From NCBI GenBank assembly GCA_029378245.1, contig JARKIF010000196.1, positions 1 through 55,637 on the forward strand: a stretch of 55,637 bases of DNA, read 5' to 3'. The translations under genes and the position numbers were made by a program. This DNA is from Roridomyces roridus. Lineage: Eukaryota > Basidiomycota > Agaricomycetes > Agaricales > Mycenaceae. Shown here piece after piece: positions 11,837-22,221 of this stretch. Position 1 is the first letter of the stretch; the number at the start of each line of letters is the position of its first letter. Under the pieces are notes generated by a model. The model made no database searches, was not told the DNA's origin, and saw only the letters and a list, made by a program, of their open reading frames with translations.

Positions 11837-11931
11837 GGCGGACAGAAACAAGAGCGATCAATCAACAACTAATCTCGTGATCGTTGAGCAAGTGGCGCGT
11901 CCGACGCGTCTGCTCTTTGTCCTCAACTCTC
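11837..11931. promoter_or_regulatory. 95-bp bidirectional promoter with MluI cell-cycle box
   Basis: Only 95 bp separate the start codons of SPC7 and the kinesin-6 gene. The interval contains ACGCGT at 11904-11909 and a neighbouring tggcgcgt (11893-11900). Both fit the MBF/E2F-type G1/S element known to drive fungal cell-cycle genes. Seeing the sites is direct; their function is inferred from the two mitotic genes flanking them. Confidence 0.6.
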
Positions 11932-14900
11932 ATGGCCTCCAAAGTGCCCACTCGCGCGTCTACTCGCACAAAGACCCCCGCCGCTGTTGTACCGTCGACT
12001 AGAACGACCAGAGCAACCGCGGCAAAGACGGCCACTCCGTCGCCGCCAGTCCCAAAGAAAACGACCACCAGGAAACCTCTCGCCAGCAAAGACAATGCTG
12101 CAGACCCTCCTGCACCCAAGACAGCTCCAAAGACGCGTAAGCCTCAGAGGGCGGACCCAGACACAGACCGGGAGCCCATCATGGTTCGTCGACTTTGTCC
12201 CTGTCGCTTCCAACGCGCTCATTTTCTCCAAGGCATATCTCAGAATACGGCCGCACCTAGGCGATGAAGAGCCCTCGTCGGCGCCATATCTGAGCCCGTT
12301 GTCTGATACTTCTGTTCAGATGACGGACCCGAATGATCCTCACAGCAACCCCTCGCGCTTTCGTTCGACGATAGCGCCGTCTTCGATCTACACCTTCTCC
12401 CACATTTTCCCGCCCCAGACATCTCAGTCCGACTTTTTCACCAAGACCACCCTACCCCTTGTTCGCGATGTCCTACAAGGGCAAAATGGCCTCTTATTCA
12501 CCTATGGAGTTACCAACTCGGGCAAAACGTACACTGTCCAGGGTGGCACTCAAGAGGGCAGCGCTGGTATCCTACCAAGAGCTCTCGATGTGCTCTTCAA
12601 CAGTATCGATGGTCTTCACGGTACTGGAAAGGTATACTATGCTCATTTCCCGCAAATTGCATGATATTGACATTTACCTAGTATCGCCCAGTCCGACTTC
12701 AAGGAGTCGAGTTGGCAGATAAAGCCGACTCTGCACCCCCACCCATCGCTCCCGAGCCTGGCCTTGCTGCTGTGCTCGGCCAAGACATGGACTTGTCCGC
12801 TACTGACTCGGATATCGACCCGACTGTCTTGAAGGTGGACCGCAATTACGAGTACACCATCTGGCTGTCCTACGCCGAGGTTTACAACGAGAAGGTCTAC
12901 GACCTCCTGGACAATGTCCAAGATGAATCCACGGGTGGCATTCCCCGGTCCAATAGTGGCAAATCGTTGCTTCTGACTCGCAAGGCGTTGTCACTGAAGC
13001 CTTCACCGACCGCCGATTCTCTCGACTCTGGAGTTACCGGCAAGTACATCTCCGGTCTTCGGCAGTTCCGCGTGCACAGTGCGTCCCAGGCCAAGGCTTT
13101 GGTCAAGCTTGGTCAACTGCATCGCCGCGTCTTTGGGACTCTTGCGAATCGCGAAAGTAGCCGGAGCCATGGGATGGTCATTATCAAAGTCGTCCGAGGA
13201 CATCGAGGCGAGAGAGACGTGAGTGCAGACGATCTTGAACAATTGTCATTCTTATTCATCCATAGGATCCCACTGCACTCCAAATTGCGCGTTTGACGCT
13301 GGTTGACCTCGCTGGTTCCGAGAGAACAAAGCACACTCAAACAACAGGCGATCGTCTGAGGGAGGCGGGTAACATCAACAAGAGTCTGATGGTTCTCGGG
13401 CAATGCATGGAAGTCCTACGGAGCAATCAGCGTAAAGTTGCGGTCAGCCTTTCGCAGGAGGGGGCGGACGGACGTATGGATACGCGTGACGTGAAACGCG
13501 CACTAGCAGTCGTACCGTTCAGACACAGCAAGCTCACGGAAGCCTTGATGGATTATTTCGTCGGCGACGCCAGAGCGGTAGGTCGATTCTTGCCATTTGC
13601 GTTGAAACTTACCGTGCCATGCAGGTCATGATCGTGAATGTCAACCCGTACGATACGGGGTACGATGAGAATTCTCATGTCATGAAATTCGCCGCCTTGG
13701 CTCGTGAAGTTTATGTTACACCAGCCCCTGCACCTATGCAACGTTTACCAGCCACTGGTAAGACGGCGGGGAAGCAATCTCCACCCGAGGCTGCGGCCAA
13801 GCCTTACAGGAGAAAGGTCACCATCTCAACTGGCGGGCCCGGCAGAAAGGTGAGCGAGGCGGTCCTGGAAGTCCTTGAAGGTGTGTAATCTTGCGCTTGT
13901 GTAACAGCTCCTCATACCGTCGTGCAGAGGACGAAGCAGACGCTGCTGAGAGTGACGACGACGAGCCCATCAACCCACTTGTGGACGCGCTGTTTGATGA
14001 AGTCGAGGATCTTCGCATGCAGGTGAGTTGTTGACTAATTCCAATGAACCAATGAGTCTGACGGTATCCCAGTTGTTCGAATCTGAAATGCGATCTGCCA
14101 TCATCGAGGCGGAAGTTCGCGAGGAAGTAATGCGCGAGATGGAAGAGCGTATGGCCACGATGGAGAGGATGTACGCAAGACGTCTCATGAGCGAGGTATT
14201 TCCTTTGCTTGACTTGAGCGATGGATACTTAGTCTTTGCGTAGGTTGAGCAGAACGAGATGAAGACCGATGCCAAGATCGATATGCTGCATCAGTCTGGC
14301 CTCTTTGGCAGCCCGGTCAAGCGCCAACCGCTTCGAAGCGCCGCGAGCGACATCTCGGAGGAAGAGCATGTCGAACAGAGTCTTGTAGGTGTAGAATCCG
14401 AATAATGGACGAGGTCGACTAACATCTCATAGATAGAAGACGATTTGACGTCCGAAGAAGAGTCTGAACGAAGCCGGTCGACGTCGCTATCTCCATTGGC
14501 CGGTAAGAGCAAGGCGCCAGAGCGCGTCATCAGGGAGGTTCGGCCACACATCCCAGATCCTCCGATGCTTCCTTCGGATACCGAGGATGCAGAGCTCACC
14601 GAATCGGAGGGTGAGACGGTCGAAGAGTCGGATTCCGAGGCCGAGACCGACAGCGTTCGTACCGGCGCTAGCAGTGCTGCTGCGAGCGAGGACGAAGCAG
14701 ATGAAGATTATGTCGAAGAAGAGTGGCCGGCGTCTGCCGCAAAGACGCCCAGAGCCAAAGCTCGCGGGGGTAGCCCTATCCCCACGCCGCGGATGCAGCT
14801 GGCGACTCCTCGTGTTTCCAAGCTGGAACGTGGGATGGACCATCTGACGTTGGACGACTCTGGAGCCGATGGTTCTGTAGCACGTCAGGATCACGAAAAT

Positions 14901-15095
14901 AACCAAGCGGGGTCGGGGGTCGCTGTAGTGAAGAAGAAGAAACGGTGTGTGTCCGATTCAATGATGACTTGTAAAGCTAACGATTCGATCAGTGTGTTCG
15001 CAAAGAAAACCGTGATCACTGAGGAGCAGATTGAGCGCGCAGCTGCCAAGAAGGACACTAGCAGGAGCGTGAGGAGAATGACCGGCTTTCAATAG
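11932..15095 (+). CDS. Kinesin-6 family motor (MKLP/Klp9-like)
   Basis: Ten exons give 909 residues: 11932-12183, 12233-12631, 12682-13218, 13266-13577, 13625-13880, 13928-14022, 14073-14195, 14244-14384, 14433-14944 and 14993-15095. A basic Lys/Pro/Thr-rich N-terminal extension precedes AYLRIRPHLG. The P-loop is TYGVTNSGKTYT, where the TNSGKT form is typical of kinesin-6. Then come SYAEVYNEKVYDLL, switch I NRESSRSH and switch II VDLAGSERTK. A long insertion lies between the P-loop and the SYAEVYNE region, as in KIF20/KIF23 relatives. A short coiled coil follows (EVREEVMREMEERM), then a strongly acidic Ser/Glu tail with a basic patch (VKKKKR). Such motors act on the anaphase spindle midzone. 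The ATG at 11932 is the first in frame. Confidence 0.9.
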
Positions 15096-15135
15096 TTTTT
15101 TCATCTACTAAATACTTTTTGGCAATATGTATCGT

Positions 15136-16192
15136 CTAAACAGCATGCTTTAACAGTCCCTCCCACTCAAACTGGTCCGGCGTTTCGTGGAAAGCTTTTA
15201 CCAACTGTTCTCTATCGAGGTTGTCCTTGCCGTCCCACAGGAAGAAATTTTGGACACCCATAGACAAGCGATGTGCATCATCTTGCCGCAAGAGGTATCG
15301 GCCATCAACTCCCTCGCTCCCGGCAGCGGCGGCAGGCGTGATCTCACCGCGAAGCAAGACCAGGCCGTGACTCCGCGCGAGATCCGTGTAAAAAGTGAGG
15401 ACAAGGTACGGTGTCGCGAACGATCCGCGCATCTTGTACTCTTGCAGCGGTGTGAACATGACCGTCGATGTTTGAGGATTGACCTCTGACACTGGGGGTG
15501 GAGGGAAGAAGAGGTCGTCGACTGCAGAGGGAATGGGTGGGGCTTCATGGAAGGACCACTGAAGGAAATAGAATTCGTGAGCCGAATCGGCCTCCCCTTC
15601 TCTGGGCGCGTCAGAGGGATCCCGTTCTCGCCGAAGGGGTACCACGAAAAGCGGGTATTTGGCCGCCGTAGTCGTCATGCGAGTGTACAACTCCAGAGGA
15701 ATTGAGGCGCAGAGATATCCGCGACCAGTCCCATTCGAACGCGAGGCATGGTAAACTGTCCAAAGCGCCGATATCTGCTCTTCTGTATGGGGCGTAGAGA
15801 TTATGCGAGAAAGGTTGAGAATAGAGGAGAGCGGCTGCAGAAATGGGTTATCTCGGGAGGTCATAGTACGTTCAAGTTACCTTGACGGGCGAACTATCTT
15901 TGCGGACGCTGTCCAAGGGCCCTGGCTCTGCTTTCTGCGGCAGTCGAGTGGGCCTGACGCGTTGTTCTTGCTCACGCTTGATTTGTTCTTTGAGCTCCGA
16001 GAGGCTCAGTCCTCGTCTGGCCACAGATTAACGAATGGAGAGGGCGGGTGTAGCAGCCGGCCCTCACTCTTCCGCAACTTTGAGTAGCTTTGCAGAATAT
16101 TTATCGTCGTATTGAGTGTGCAGGCATCGGAGGACGCGAGGAAACGCGACGACCCTTGTTATGCGCGGAAGGGAACGAGCAAGACGATGCAT
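15136..16192 (-). CDS. ATP11: Mitochondrial F1-ATPase assembly chaperone ATP11
   Basis: Three exons (16192-16068, 16016-15881, 15834-15136) join in frame to 319 residues. The N-terminus MHRLARSLPRITRVVAFPR is Arg-rich with no acidic residues, a good mitochondrial presequence. Then follow YSAKLLKVAEE, RGLSLSELKEQIKREQ, and the conserved KDSSPVK joined to PLSSILNLSR, the signature of ATP11. Later motifs are TPLQEYKMRGSFATPYLVL and FYTDLARSHGLVLLRGE. ATP11 binds the free F1 beta subunit during assembly. An apparent start at 15864 lies inside the second intron and is not the real start. Its stop is only 40 bp from the kinesin stop (convergent). Confidence 0.93.
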
Positions 16193-16367
16193 GGAGGGAG
16201 GTGCCAAACTCAAAACTCTGTTTGATCTCTCACTCTCATCTACGTAATCCTACAGCTTTTAGACCTCAATGGGAACACATTACTGCTGCTCGCTATTGGA
16301 TAGTCTGGCAGCTGTTGAAACCATGCACCAAGATAAACTGTCCGCAGTCAGGCGCCTTCGTTAAACC

Positions 16368-17493
16368 ATGCTCTCTCCCTCTCTTGTCGGTGGGATTGTG
16401 CTGCGCGAGTATGATCTACCAGGCGCAATCGTATTCGCCGCCGTATACGGCCTCCTCGTTCCAGCGCTCGTGTACCGGTATGTTGACGGACGCTCGAGGG
16501 TGACCATCGTTATCCAGACTCTCTGCTACGCTTTGGAGCGGTATGTCTGATCCTGCCCGGAAATTCTCGTCTCACTTGTCACATAGAGTAGTCTTATTCT
16601 CCTTGCGTGCTGCTATCGCTGCAGGGCGAATCAAAGAGGCTCCTGGCTTGAGCGAATATCAGCAAGCCACATTCGCACTAGGGTACCTCCACCTAGCGAA
16701 TGTCGCTACAAAGCTCACTCGCTGCATACTCGTAAATTCTACCAAAGGCCCCGAAGATGCCCCACAATCGTCCTGCGAACAGCCGCCGCTCATTTGGTCT
16801 TCTTCCGGCAGCCTGTGGAAGGCTCCTGCCGCTGCACCGGACCTCCCTGCAGTAGATGACCCTCAAAGTCGGCACTGGTTCCGCCGGTGGTCAGAGTGCA
16901 TGACGATTCTCTACCTTGCCGCCCTTTTCACTGCGATCTTCGCAACTGCACTTCTGTTTACTTCCAACGCGTCTTCCACAAACCGATGGATCCAGTGTTT
17001 GCAGTATTTCAGCGCCGCAACAGGTCTAGTCCTCGTCCTCTCGATAACGATTATGCTTGGTTGGGCGCGACGAAATGTGCAGCGAATCGACCAGCGCGCT
17101 ACACGTTTTGTTCTCATTGCGACCGTGCTCCTGGTGAGTGATGCTGCAATATCTTTCAAGGTGAATGCTGAATGGCCACGGAAGATGCTGCCGCCCATCT
17201 ACCGGCTCATAGTCATGCGCACTACAACGGCCGATATCTCTGACCGGAACGCCGAGTCGCAGAACGTGCTGGCCGATAAAGTCACCTTCTACATCGTTCA
17301 CATCCTTCCCGAATGGTTGGTAGTGGCCATGACGTGCGTCTTTAACGTCCGGCAACTGTGCCAAACTGGAATCAAGGGCGACACACGTCGCCACGACGAG
17401 ACGCCTACTGAACGAGCAAAACGGGAGAGAAGGGAGCAAGAACGCTCAACCAAAAAAGCCAAGGCGAGCTTTGAGATGAAAACAGCGTCCTGA
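16368..17493 (+). CDS. Multi-pass membrane protein, tandem paralogue A
   Basis: Exons 16368-16540, 16587-17133 and 17185-17493 give 342 residues. The protein starts MLSPSLVGGIVLREYDLPG and contains roughly seven hydrophobic segments, a shared core (SLRAAIAAG..., LGYLHLANV, WARRNVQRID.RA), and a conserved region before the last helix (SQNVLADKVTFYI, LPEWLVVAMTCVFN). The tail is strongly charged (ERAKRERREQERSTKKAK). The second intron is 51 nt and stop-free; it is inferred because the paralogue has an unambiguous intron at the same point. I do not recognise a named family with certainty; it resembles fungal RTA1-like/DUF-type helical membrane proteins. It lies head to tail with paralogue B. Confidence 0.78.
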
Positions 17494-17782
17494 AACACAA
17501 ACGCTTCGAGTTTGGCATGAATGTATGTACTTTAACGATTGTATTAGGGTCTCTTGTAAATGTGAAGTGTCATGTTCAAGTCATTTTAGTTACGCGGGAC
17601 GTGAGCACTCCTTCCCTTGGCGTCACCTACTGCTGTTTTCTCATTTTCCCTTTTCCGTGTGGGATTTTACAGCTTTTAACCGCGCCACGCGGAAGGAAGT
17701 AAGTACTGCGGTCAGGGTCAGATGCCGCAGCAAAAGGTTTCGAATAAATAACCTTCCCGTACGCAGCACTCCTGGCAGAAAA

Positions 17783-18804
17783 ATGCTCTCCCCATCCCTC
17801 GTGGGTGGAGTCCCTCTGCACAAGTTCGATTTGCCTGGTGGGATCGTATTCGCTGTCGCATACGGGCTCCTCGTTCCCCTGTTGGCCTACCGTCTCTTCG
17901 ACCGTCGTTGGAGAAACATACTCCTCGTCCAGCTTGTCCCGGTTCCCATTGAACGGTATGCATTCTTGCTGCACGACGCGCCACAGCTGACGAACCATCC
18001 TGAAGAGTCGTGGTATTTTCCTTGCGCGCTGCGATAGCTGCTGGCACGATCCAAGAGTCCAACAGCCTCCGTTCATACCAGCAAGCGAATTTCGCCCTGG
18101 GGTACCTCACCCTAGCCAACTTGTTCGGCAAATATCTGCGCAGCGTGCTCGTCAACACCACCAAGCCTAGCACCGACGGGGACGTAGACGACCCGCAACG
18201 TCGAAACACCTTCCGCCGCTGCACCGATGGGCTCAACCTCCCCTTCTTCGCCGCTTTAATCACGGGTCTAATCGCCACCGTGCACCAATACGCCCCGACG
18301 GACTCGGCATCGAATACGCGGACCCAGAATTCACGCTACGCGAGTGCCGCATTCGGGTTCTTGCTCGTGTTCTTGATCTGGGCTATACTTCTCTGGGCCC
18401 AGCGGAATGTGTCGAGGGTCGATGAACGCGCGGTGCGGTTGTTGCTGATAATGACCTCGCTCCTTGTGAGCATCTCGCTTGCTGCAGCCCTGGAATAAAT
18501 GCTAACCGCGACGCAGGCAATTCCCCCGATATACCGCCTCGCCGTGATGAATAGCACGACACCCAATGTGGCCGACTTGAACAGCCAGTCGCAGAATGTC
18601 TTGGCGGACAAGGTGACCTTTTACGTCCTGCATATGCTCCCAGAATGGATTGTCCTGGCGATGGCGTGCACGTTCAACTTGAAGGAAATATGTCAGACGG
18701 GTCCTTGGGGCGATTGGAGGCCGAAAGACGAGACAGCGGAGGAGCGGGAAAAGAGGGAGAGAAAGCAGGCTAAGAGGGCATCTGTAGAGTTGGAAGCAGT
18801 TTAA
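17783..18804 (+). CDS. Multi-pass membrane protein, tandem paralogue B
   Basis: Exons 17783-17955, 18006-18465 and 18517-18804 give 306 residues. The first exon is 173 nt in both paralogues and both introns sit at the same codons, so these are duplicates. Shared blocks are MLSPSLVGG, FSLRAAIAAGTI, SYQQANFALGYL, WAQRNVSRVDERAV, PPIYRLAVM, SQNVLADKVTFYV, LPEWIVLAM and ICQTGPWGD. Compared with A it lacks about 36 residues in the variable loop after the third helix. It ends in a Lys/Arg/Glu tail. The function is unknown. It is convergent with eIF4A, 74 bp between stops. Confidence 0.8.
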
Positions 18805-18878
18805 TGGCAATGCAATCATGGGCATTCAGATAAAAAACAAGTACGTGTACATGTACAATACTCGAGACACTGGGATAT

Positions 18879-20324
18879 CTAGATGAGATCGGCAACGTTG
18901 AGCGGCATCTCGTCGATCTGGGTGTTGTAGAACTCTGTGGGGCGAATCAGTAAAAAAAAGATGTGATGGAACACGAGACACATACGCTCAATGTCGCGGA
19001 GCATGGCGACGTCGTTGGTGGCGACAAAGTTGATAGCAACACCCTTACGACCGAAACGACCGCCACGACCGATACGGTGAATGTAGTTTTCGCGGTTAGT
19101 GGGCAGGTCGTAGTTGATGACCAGGGAGACTTGCTGGACGTCGATGCCACGGGCAAGGAGATCGGTGGTGATGAGCACACGGGTCGAGCCAGTGCGGAAC
19201 TCTTTCATCAGGATCTCACGCTGCTTTTGTTCCATGTCACCGTGCTATAAAAGCAACATCAGCGGAAGTAATGCCTGTTTCGACTAAAACTGACCATGGC
19301 AGAAACGGTGAACTCGCGGCTGAGCATCTGCTCAGTGAGCATGTCGACCTTTCTTCTCGTGTTGCAGAAAATGACGGCCTGCGTGATCGTGATAGTTTCG
19401 TAAAGGTCGCAGAGGGTGTCCAGCTTCCATTCCTCCTTCTCGACGGCAATGTAGAATTGCTTGATACCTTCGAGGGTCAACTCGTCGCGCTTGACGAGGA
19501 TACGGACGGGATCTCTCATGAACTTCTTGGAGACCTCGAGCACCTCGGCGGGCATGGTGGCCGAAAAGAGGGCGACCTGAGTGTCACCGGGGAGGAGCTG
19601 GAAGACCTCGTAGATCTGGTCCTTGAAACCCTGCGACAACATCTCGTCGGCCTCGTCGAGACACATGATTTTGATGCCATCCGTCCGGAGCGCACCACGC
19701 TTGATCATGTCGAACGCACGACCAGGAGTGCCGACAACGATCTGGACACCCTCCTTGAGACGGGTCATGTCCTCACGTACGTTGGTACCACCAACGCAGG
19801 CCAAACTCTGGATGCTCATGTAGTCGCCAAGGGCGACGACGACCTTGTGGATCTGGAGAGCAAGCTCGCGAGTGGGGGCAAGGATGAGCGCCTGGGTGCC
19901 TTTGAATTCGGGGTCCAGCCGCTGGAGGATGGAGATGGAAAAGGTGGCGGTCTTGCCAGTGCCGGACTGGGCCTGCGCGATGACATCGTGGCCCTTGACG
20001 ACAGGGACGATGGCACGCTGCTGAATGGTCGAAGGACGCTCGAAACTGTGGAAAAAGTCAGATGGAGGCCGATGAAAAGATCAAGGGACTGACCCGTAAG
20101 CGTAGATACCACGGAGAAGCTCAGGCTTCAACTCCATGCCATCGAAGCTGAAAAACAGAGGGAAGATGAGCTGGGGTTGCAGAAAAAGACATGTGGGACG
20201 CACCTGTCGACGATTTGGTCCCAGTTGGACTCAATCTCGTTTACGGGGACATCCTGAAGATTATCTTCTCTGAAAATTTTTTCAGCGGGGGTACGGGGTA
20301 AAAGTGGCGATCCTACCCTTTCAT
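18879..20324 (-). CDS. TIF1: ATP-dependent RNA helicase eIF4A
   Basis: This is the DEAD-box translation initiation helicase of eIF4F. Six coding exons (20324-20317, 20269-20204, 20147-20094, 20045-19295, 19244-18986, 18934-18879) give 397 residues, the usual family length. Motifs in order: [15 protein letters not shown]-motif [20 protein letters not shown] (I), PTRELALQ (Ia), TPGR (Ib), DEAD (II), SATMP (III), [10 protein letters not shown] (V), [13 protein letters not shown] (VI) and the C-terminus MPLNVADLI. The first coding exon is only 8 nt (ATGAAAGG), chosen because it alone gives a good donor with the right phase; the exact start is the one uncertain point. Neighbours do not suggest co-regulation. 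Confidence 0.95.
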
Positions 20325-20685
20325 GCAATTGTACTAATGGGAAGGGGAGATATACTGCCTTCTGAGAGTGTGTGGTGGGTGTTATTGGATTGGGGGCTGA
20401 ATCGACCAAAAGGTACGAGTTAAAAAGCGACTGATCAACTCGGAGTGACTCTTTATACGGTGCCGAGCGGTGCCGATTGATGGCTCGGTATGAGTCCGTT
20501 CATTCTCCATGAGGTCCTGCTTACAGCCTCCAAGTCGTCCTACAACTCTTTTGCTCGGAGCAGTCTGCAATGGAGTCCGTTCATTCTTGATATCCCAGTA
20601 CAACACTAATTTACATCTTCTTTTCCAAGTCGTCCTTCAACTCTCGTGCCCCCGCCGCAGTCTGGAAAATGACGCCCTCAGCAAT
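20325..20685. other. eIF4A upstream region with imperfect direct repeat
   Basis: No gene is seen here. The region holds the eIF4A promoter and leader. The 15-mer gagtccgttcattct occurs at 20492-20506 and again at 20573-20587. A related block, ccaagtcgtcctacaactct, occurs at 20530-20549 and with one change at 20625-20644. The spacing (81 and 95 bp) fits an old tandem duplication with indels. A short cggtgccga-type repeat lies near 20460-20475. Confidence 0.5.
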
Positions 20686-21076
20686 TCAGCGACTTTGATG
20701 AGGGGGTTGACGGCCAACCTCGTTCTTCTTTTGAGATGCGACGCGACCAGCCTCGCCAAGTTTCTTCTTCCCTTGGCCAGTTGCAGAGTCTGTGGGGAAC
20801 AGTCAACGTGAGATCACGTTTCGGAGTGCGGTACGCACCCAGTGATTCTTTCGTCTTTGCGGCGGCGTCTTCCCCCGTCTCGAGTGCGTTGGCAAGTCCC
20901 TTGCCCAGTCCTTTATTTACCTGGGACGTGTTAGACAAGAGAGACAAGGGAAAGACAACACTCACGTTGTCTGCAACCTCGGAGACCTTTTCTGTGACCG
21001 TCTTAAGAGCGGGTCGAGTGGTGTGGAAAGGGCGGGCGTGCGCGACGGTGGAGCGGATGATGGTAGAACGGAACAT
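20686..21076 (-). CDS. Small mitochondrial-type protein, unknown
   Basis: Three exons (21076-20966, 20920-20839, 20789-20686) give 98 residues. The N-terminus MFRSTIIRSTVAHARPFHTTRPAL is Arg/Ser/Thr-rich without acidic residues. It holds an RPFHTTRP-type cleavage region, so a mitochondrial presequence is likely. The remainder is a short amphipathic, Ala/Lys/Gly-rich segment (GLGKGLANALETGEDAAAKTKE) of the LEA-like kind, ending in a basic tail. I do not recognise a named protein. It is read in the same direction as eIF4A and lies 361 bp upstream of it. Confidence 0.65.
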
Positions 21077-21283
21077 TTCGATTTAATTCCCCGAAATGTT
21101 GCAGCTTTTATACCCACAACACCAGTATCCGCCAGGTTTGCCAATGACGCATTTCGCGCGTCGTGCTCTCTCCACTCCGAATACGGAATAATTGATGCCC
21201 CTGTCTTTGTGCTTCCCACGCTGCCACTCCATCGCGAACCCTCTCTTTACATTCCGTGTTCTTCATGTTTTCTATCCAATCGG

Positions 21284-22118
21284 TCACTTCTTCAACGGCG
21301 GTTGTTCCAACGAGTCCGAGTCCTCTTCTGCGCGCCTCTTTCGCGTCTCAACATCTACGTCTTGTACATCCGCAGCATCCCCGGCGTCATCATCTGACGC
21401 CTTCATCTCCAAAGCCACGCGCTTGATTTCAGCATCCTCGACGTATATCCCAAGTCTCTTCCGCTCGCCGTCTGTGAGCCCTTCAAGACCTTTTCCGAGG
21501 TCCACTGCGGCATTCTTCTGTTTCTTACCCACGTATACGACGACCTCCTCGCCGCACGAATGTTTGAATTCGACAAAAGGATTGCCGTTGTCGTCCAACA
21601 CATCGACGACGGTGATGAACATCTCGGAACCGTGGAAATCGAATTCCTCGAAACCCTTTGGCCCGAATTCCCCCCAGGAAGGTTCTTCAGAGTCCTCGAC
21701 GAGCTTGTGCTCGTCAAAGACCCAGCCCGACCGCCGTTCACAGGCCTTGAGACCTGCGAATTTGCTCCCGATGCCGCAGGTGTCGAACTCGCCCAGGACG
21801 TGTGCGGGATCGACGTCGGCGTTCTTGTCCTTCGCCGGGCTGTTTCCAACTTTCACTGCATCTAGCCCGAGTTTGAGATGCCCGTGGGAGCCCGGCTCCA
21901 CCTCTCTGTCCTCTTCCAAGTATGCGTTGTACACCCACTCGTAATATCCCAGGAGATTCTTGAGTGGGTATGGCTCTTCTCTCGGTTTCTATGCAAAGTT
22001 CAGCTGGACCGTCTCGCCTGATGGAAGCTCAACTCACTGGCCTGTAAACGATCTCTTTCTCCTCGCCGTCCCAATATTTGACGCAGCCAAGACGATAGTC
22101 GTTGACGTTCAGGGTCAT
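21284..22118 (-). CDS. Conserved fungal hypothetical protein with acidic, NLS-like tail
   Basis: Two exons (22118-22038, 21988-21284) give 261 residues. It begins MTLNVNDYRLGCVKYWDGEEK, then PLKNLLGYYEWVYNAYLEED. The middle holds GEFDTCGIGSKFAGLKAC and HGSEMFITVVDVLDDNGNP, and a Lys/Glu-rich region follows. The C-terminus ETRKRRAEEDSDSLEQPPLKK looks like a bipartite nuclear signal next to acidic residues. The Cys/Trp pattern suggests a small folded domain, but I cannot place it in a family. It is on the same strand as, and 103 bp upstream of, the stop of the first carboxylesterase. Confidence 0.65.
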
Positions 22119-22221
22119 TCGGGAGTTAAAAATACTAATGTCTTTCGATCTGCCAGTTAACTTTCGCAGGCCGTTATGTTCTCAGATTGTTCTCACACAA
22201 AATTGTTCACTATTCACGAGA

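Noticed and set aside
15840..15864. ATG at 15864 as ATP11 start (MTSRDNPFLQ)
   Set aside because: This ATG lies inside an intron; the true protein continues upstream through KDSSPVK to a mitochondrial presequence starting at 16192.
19271..20092. 273-codon open frame on the plus strand
   Set aside because: Antisense shadow of the eIF4A helicase exon, Asp/Val/Leu-rich as expected from a codon-biased complement.
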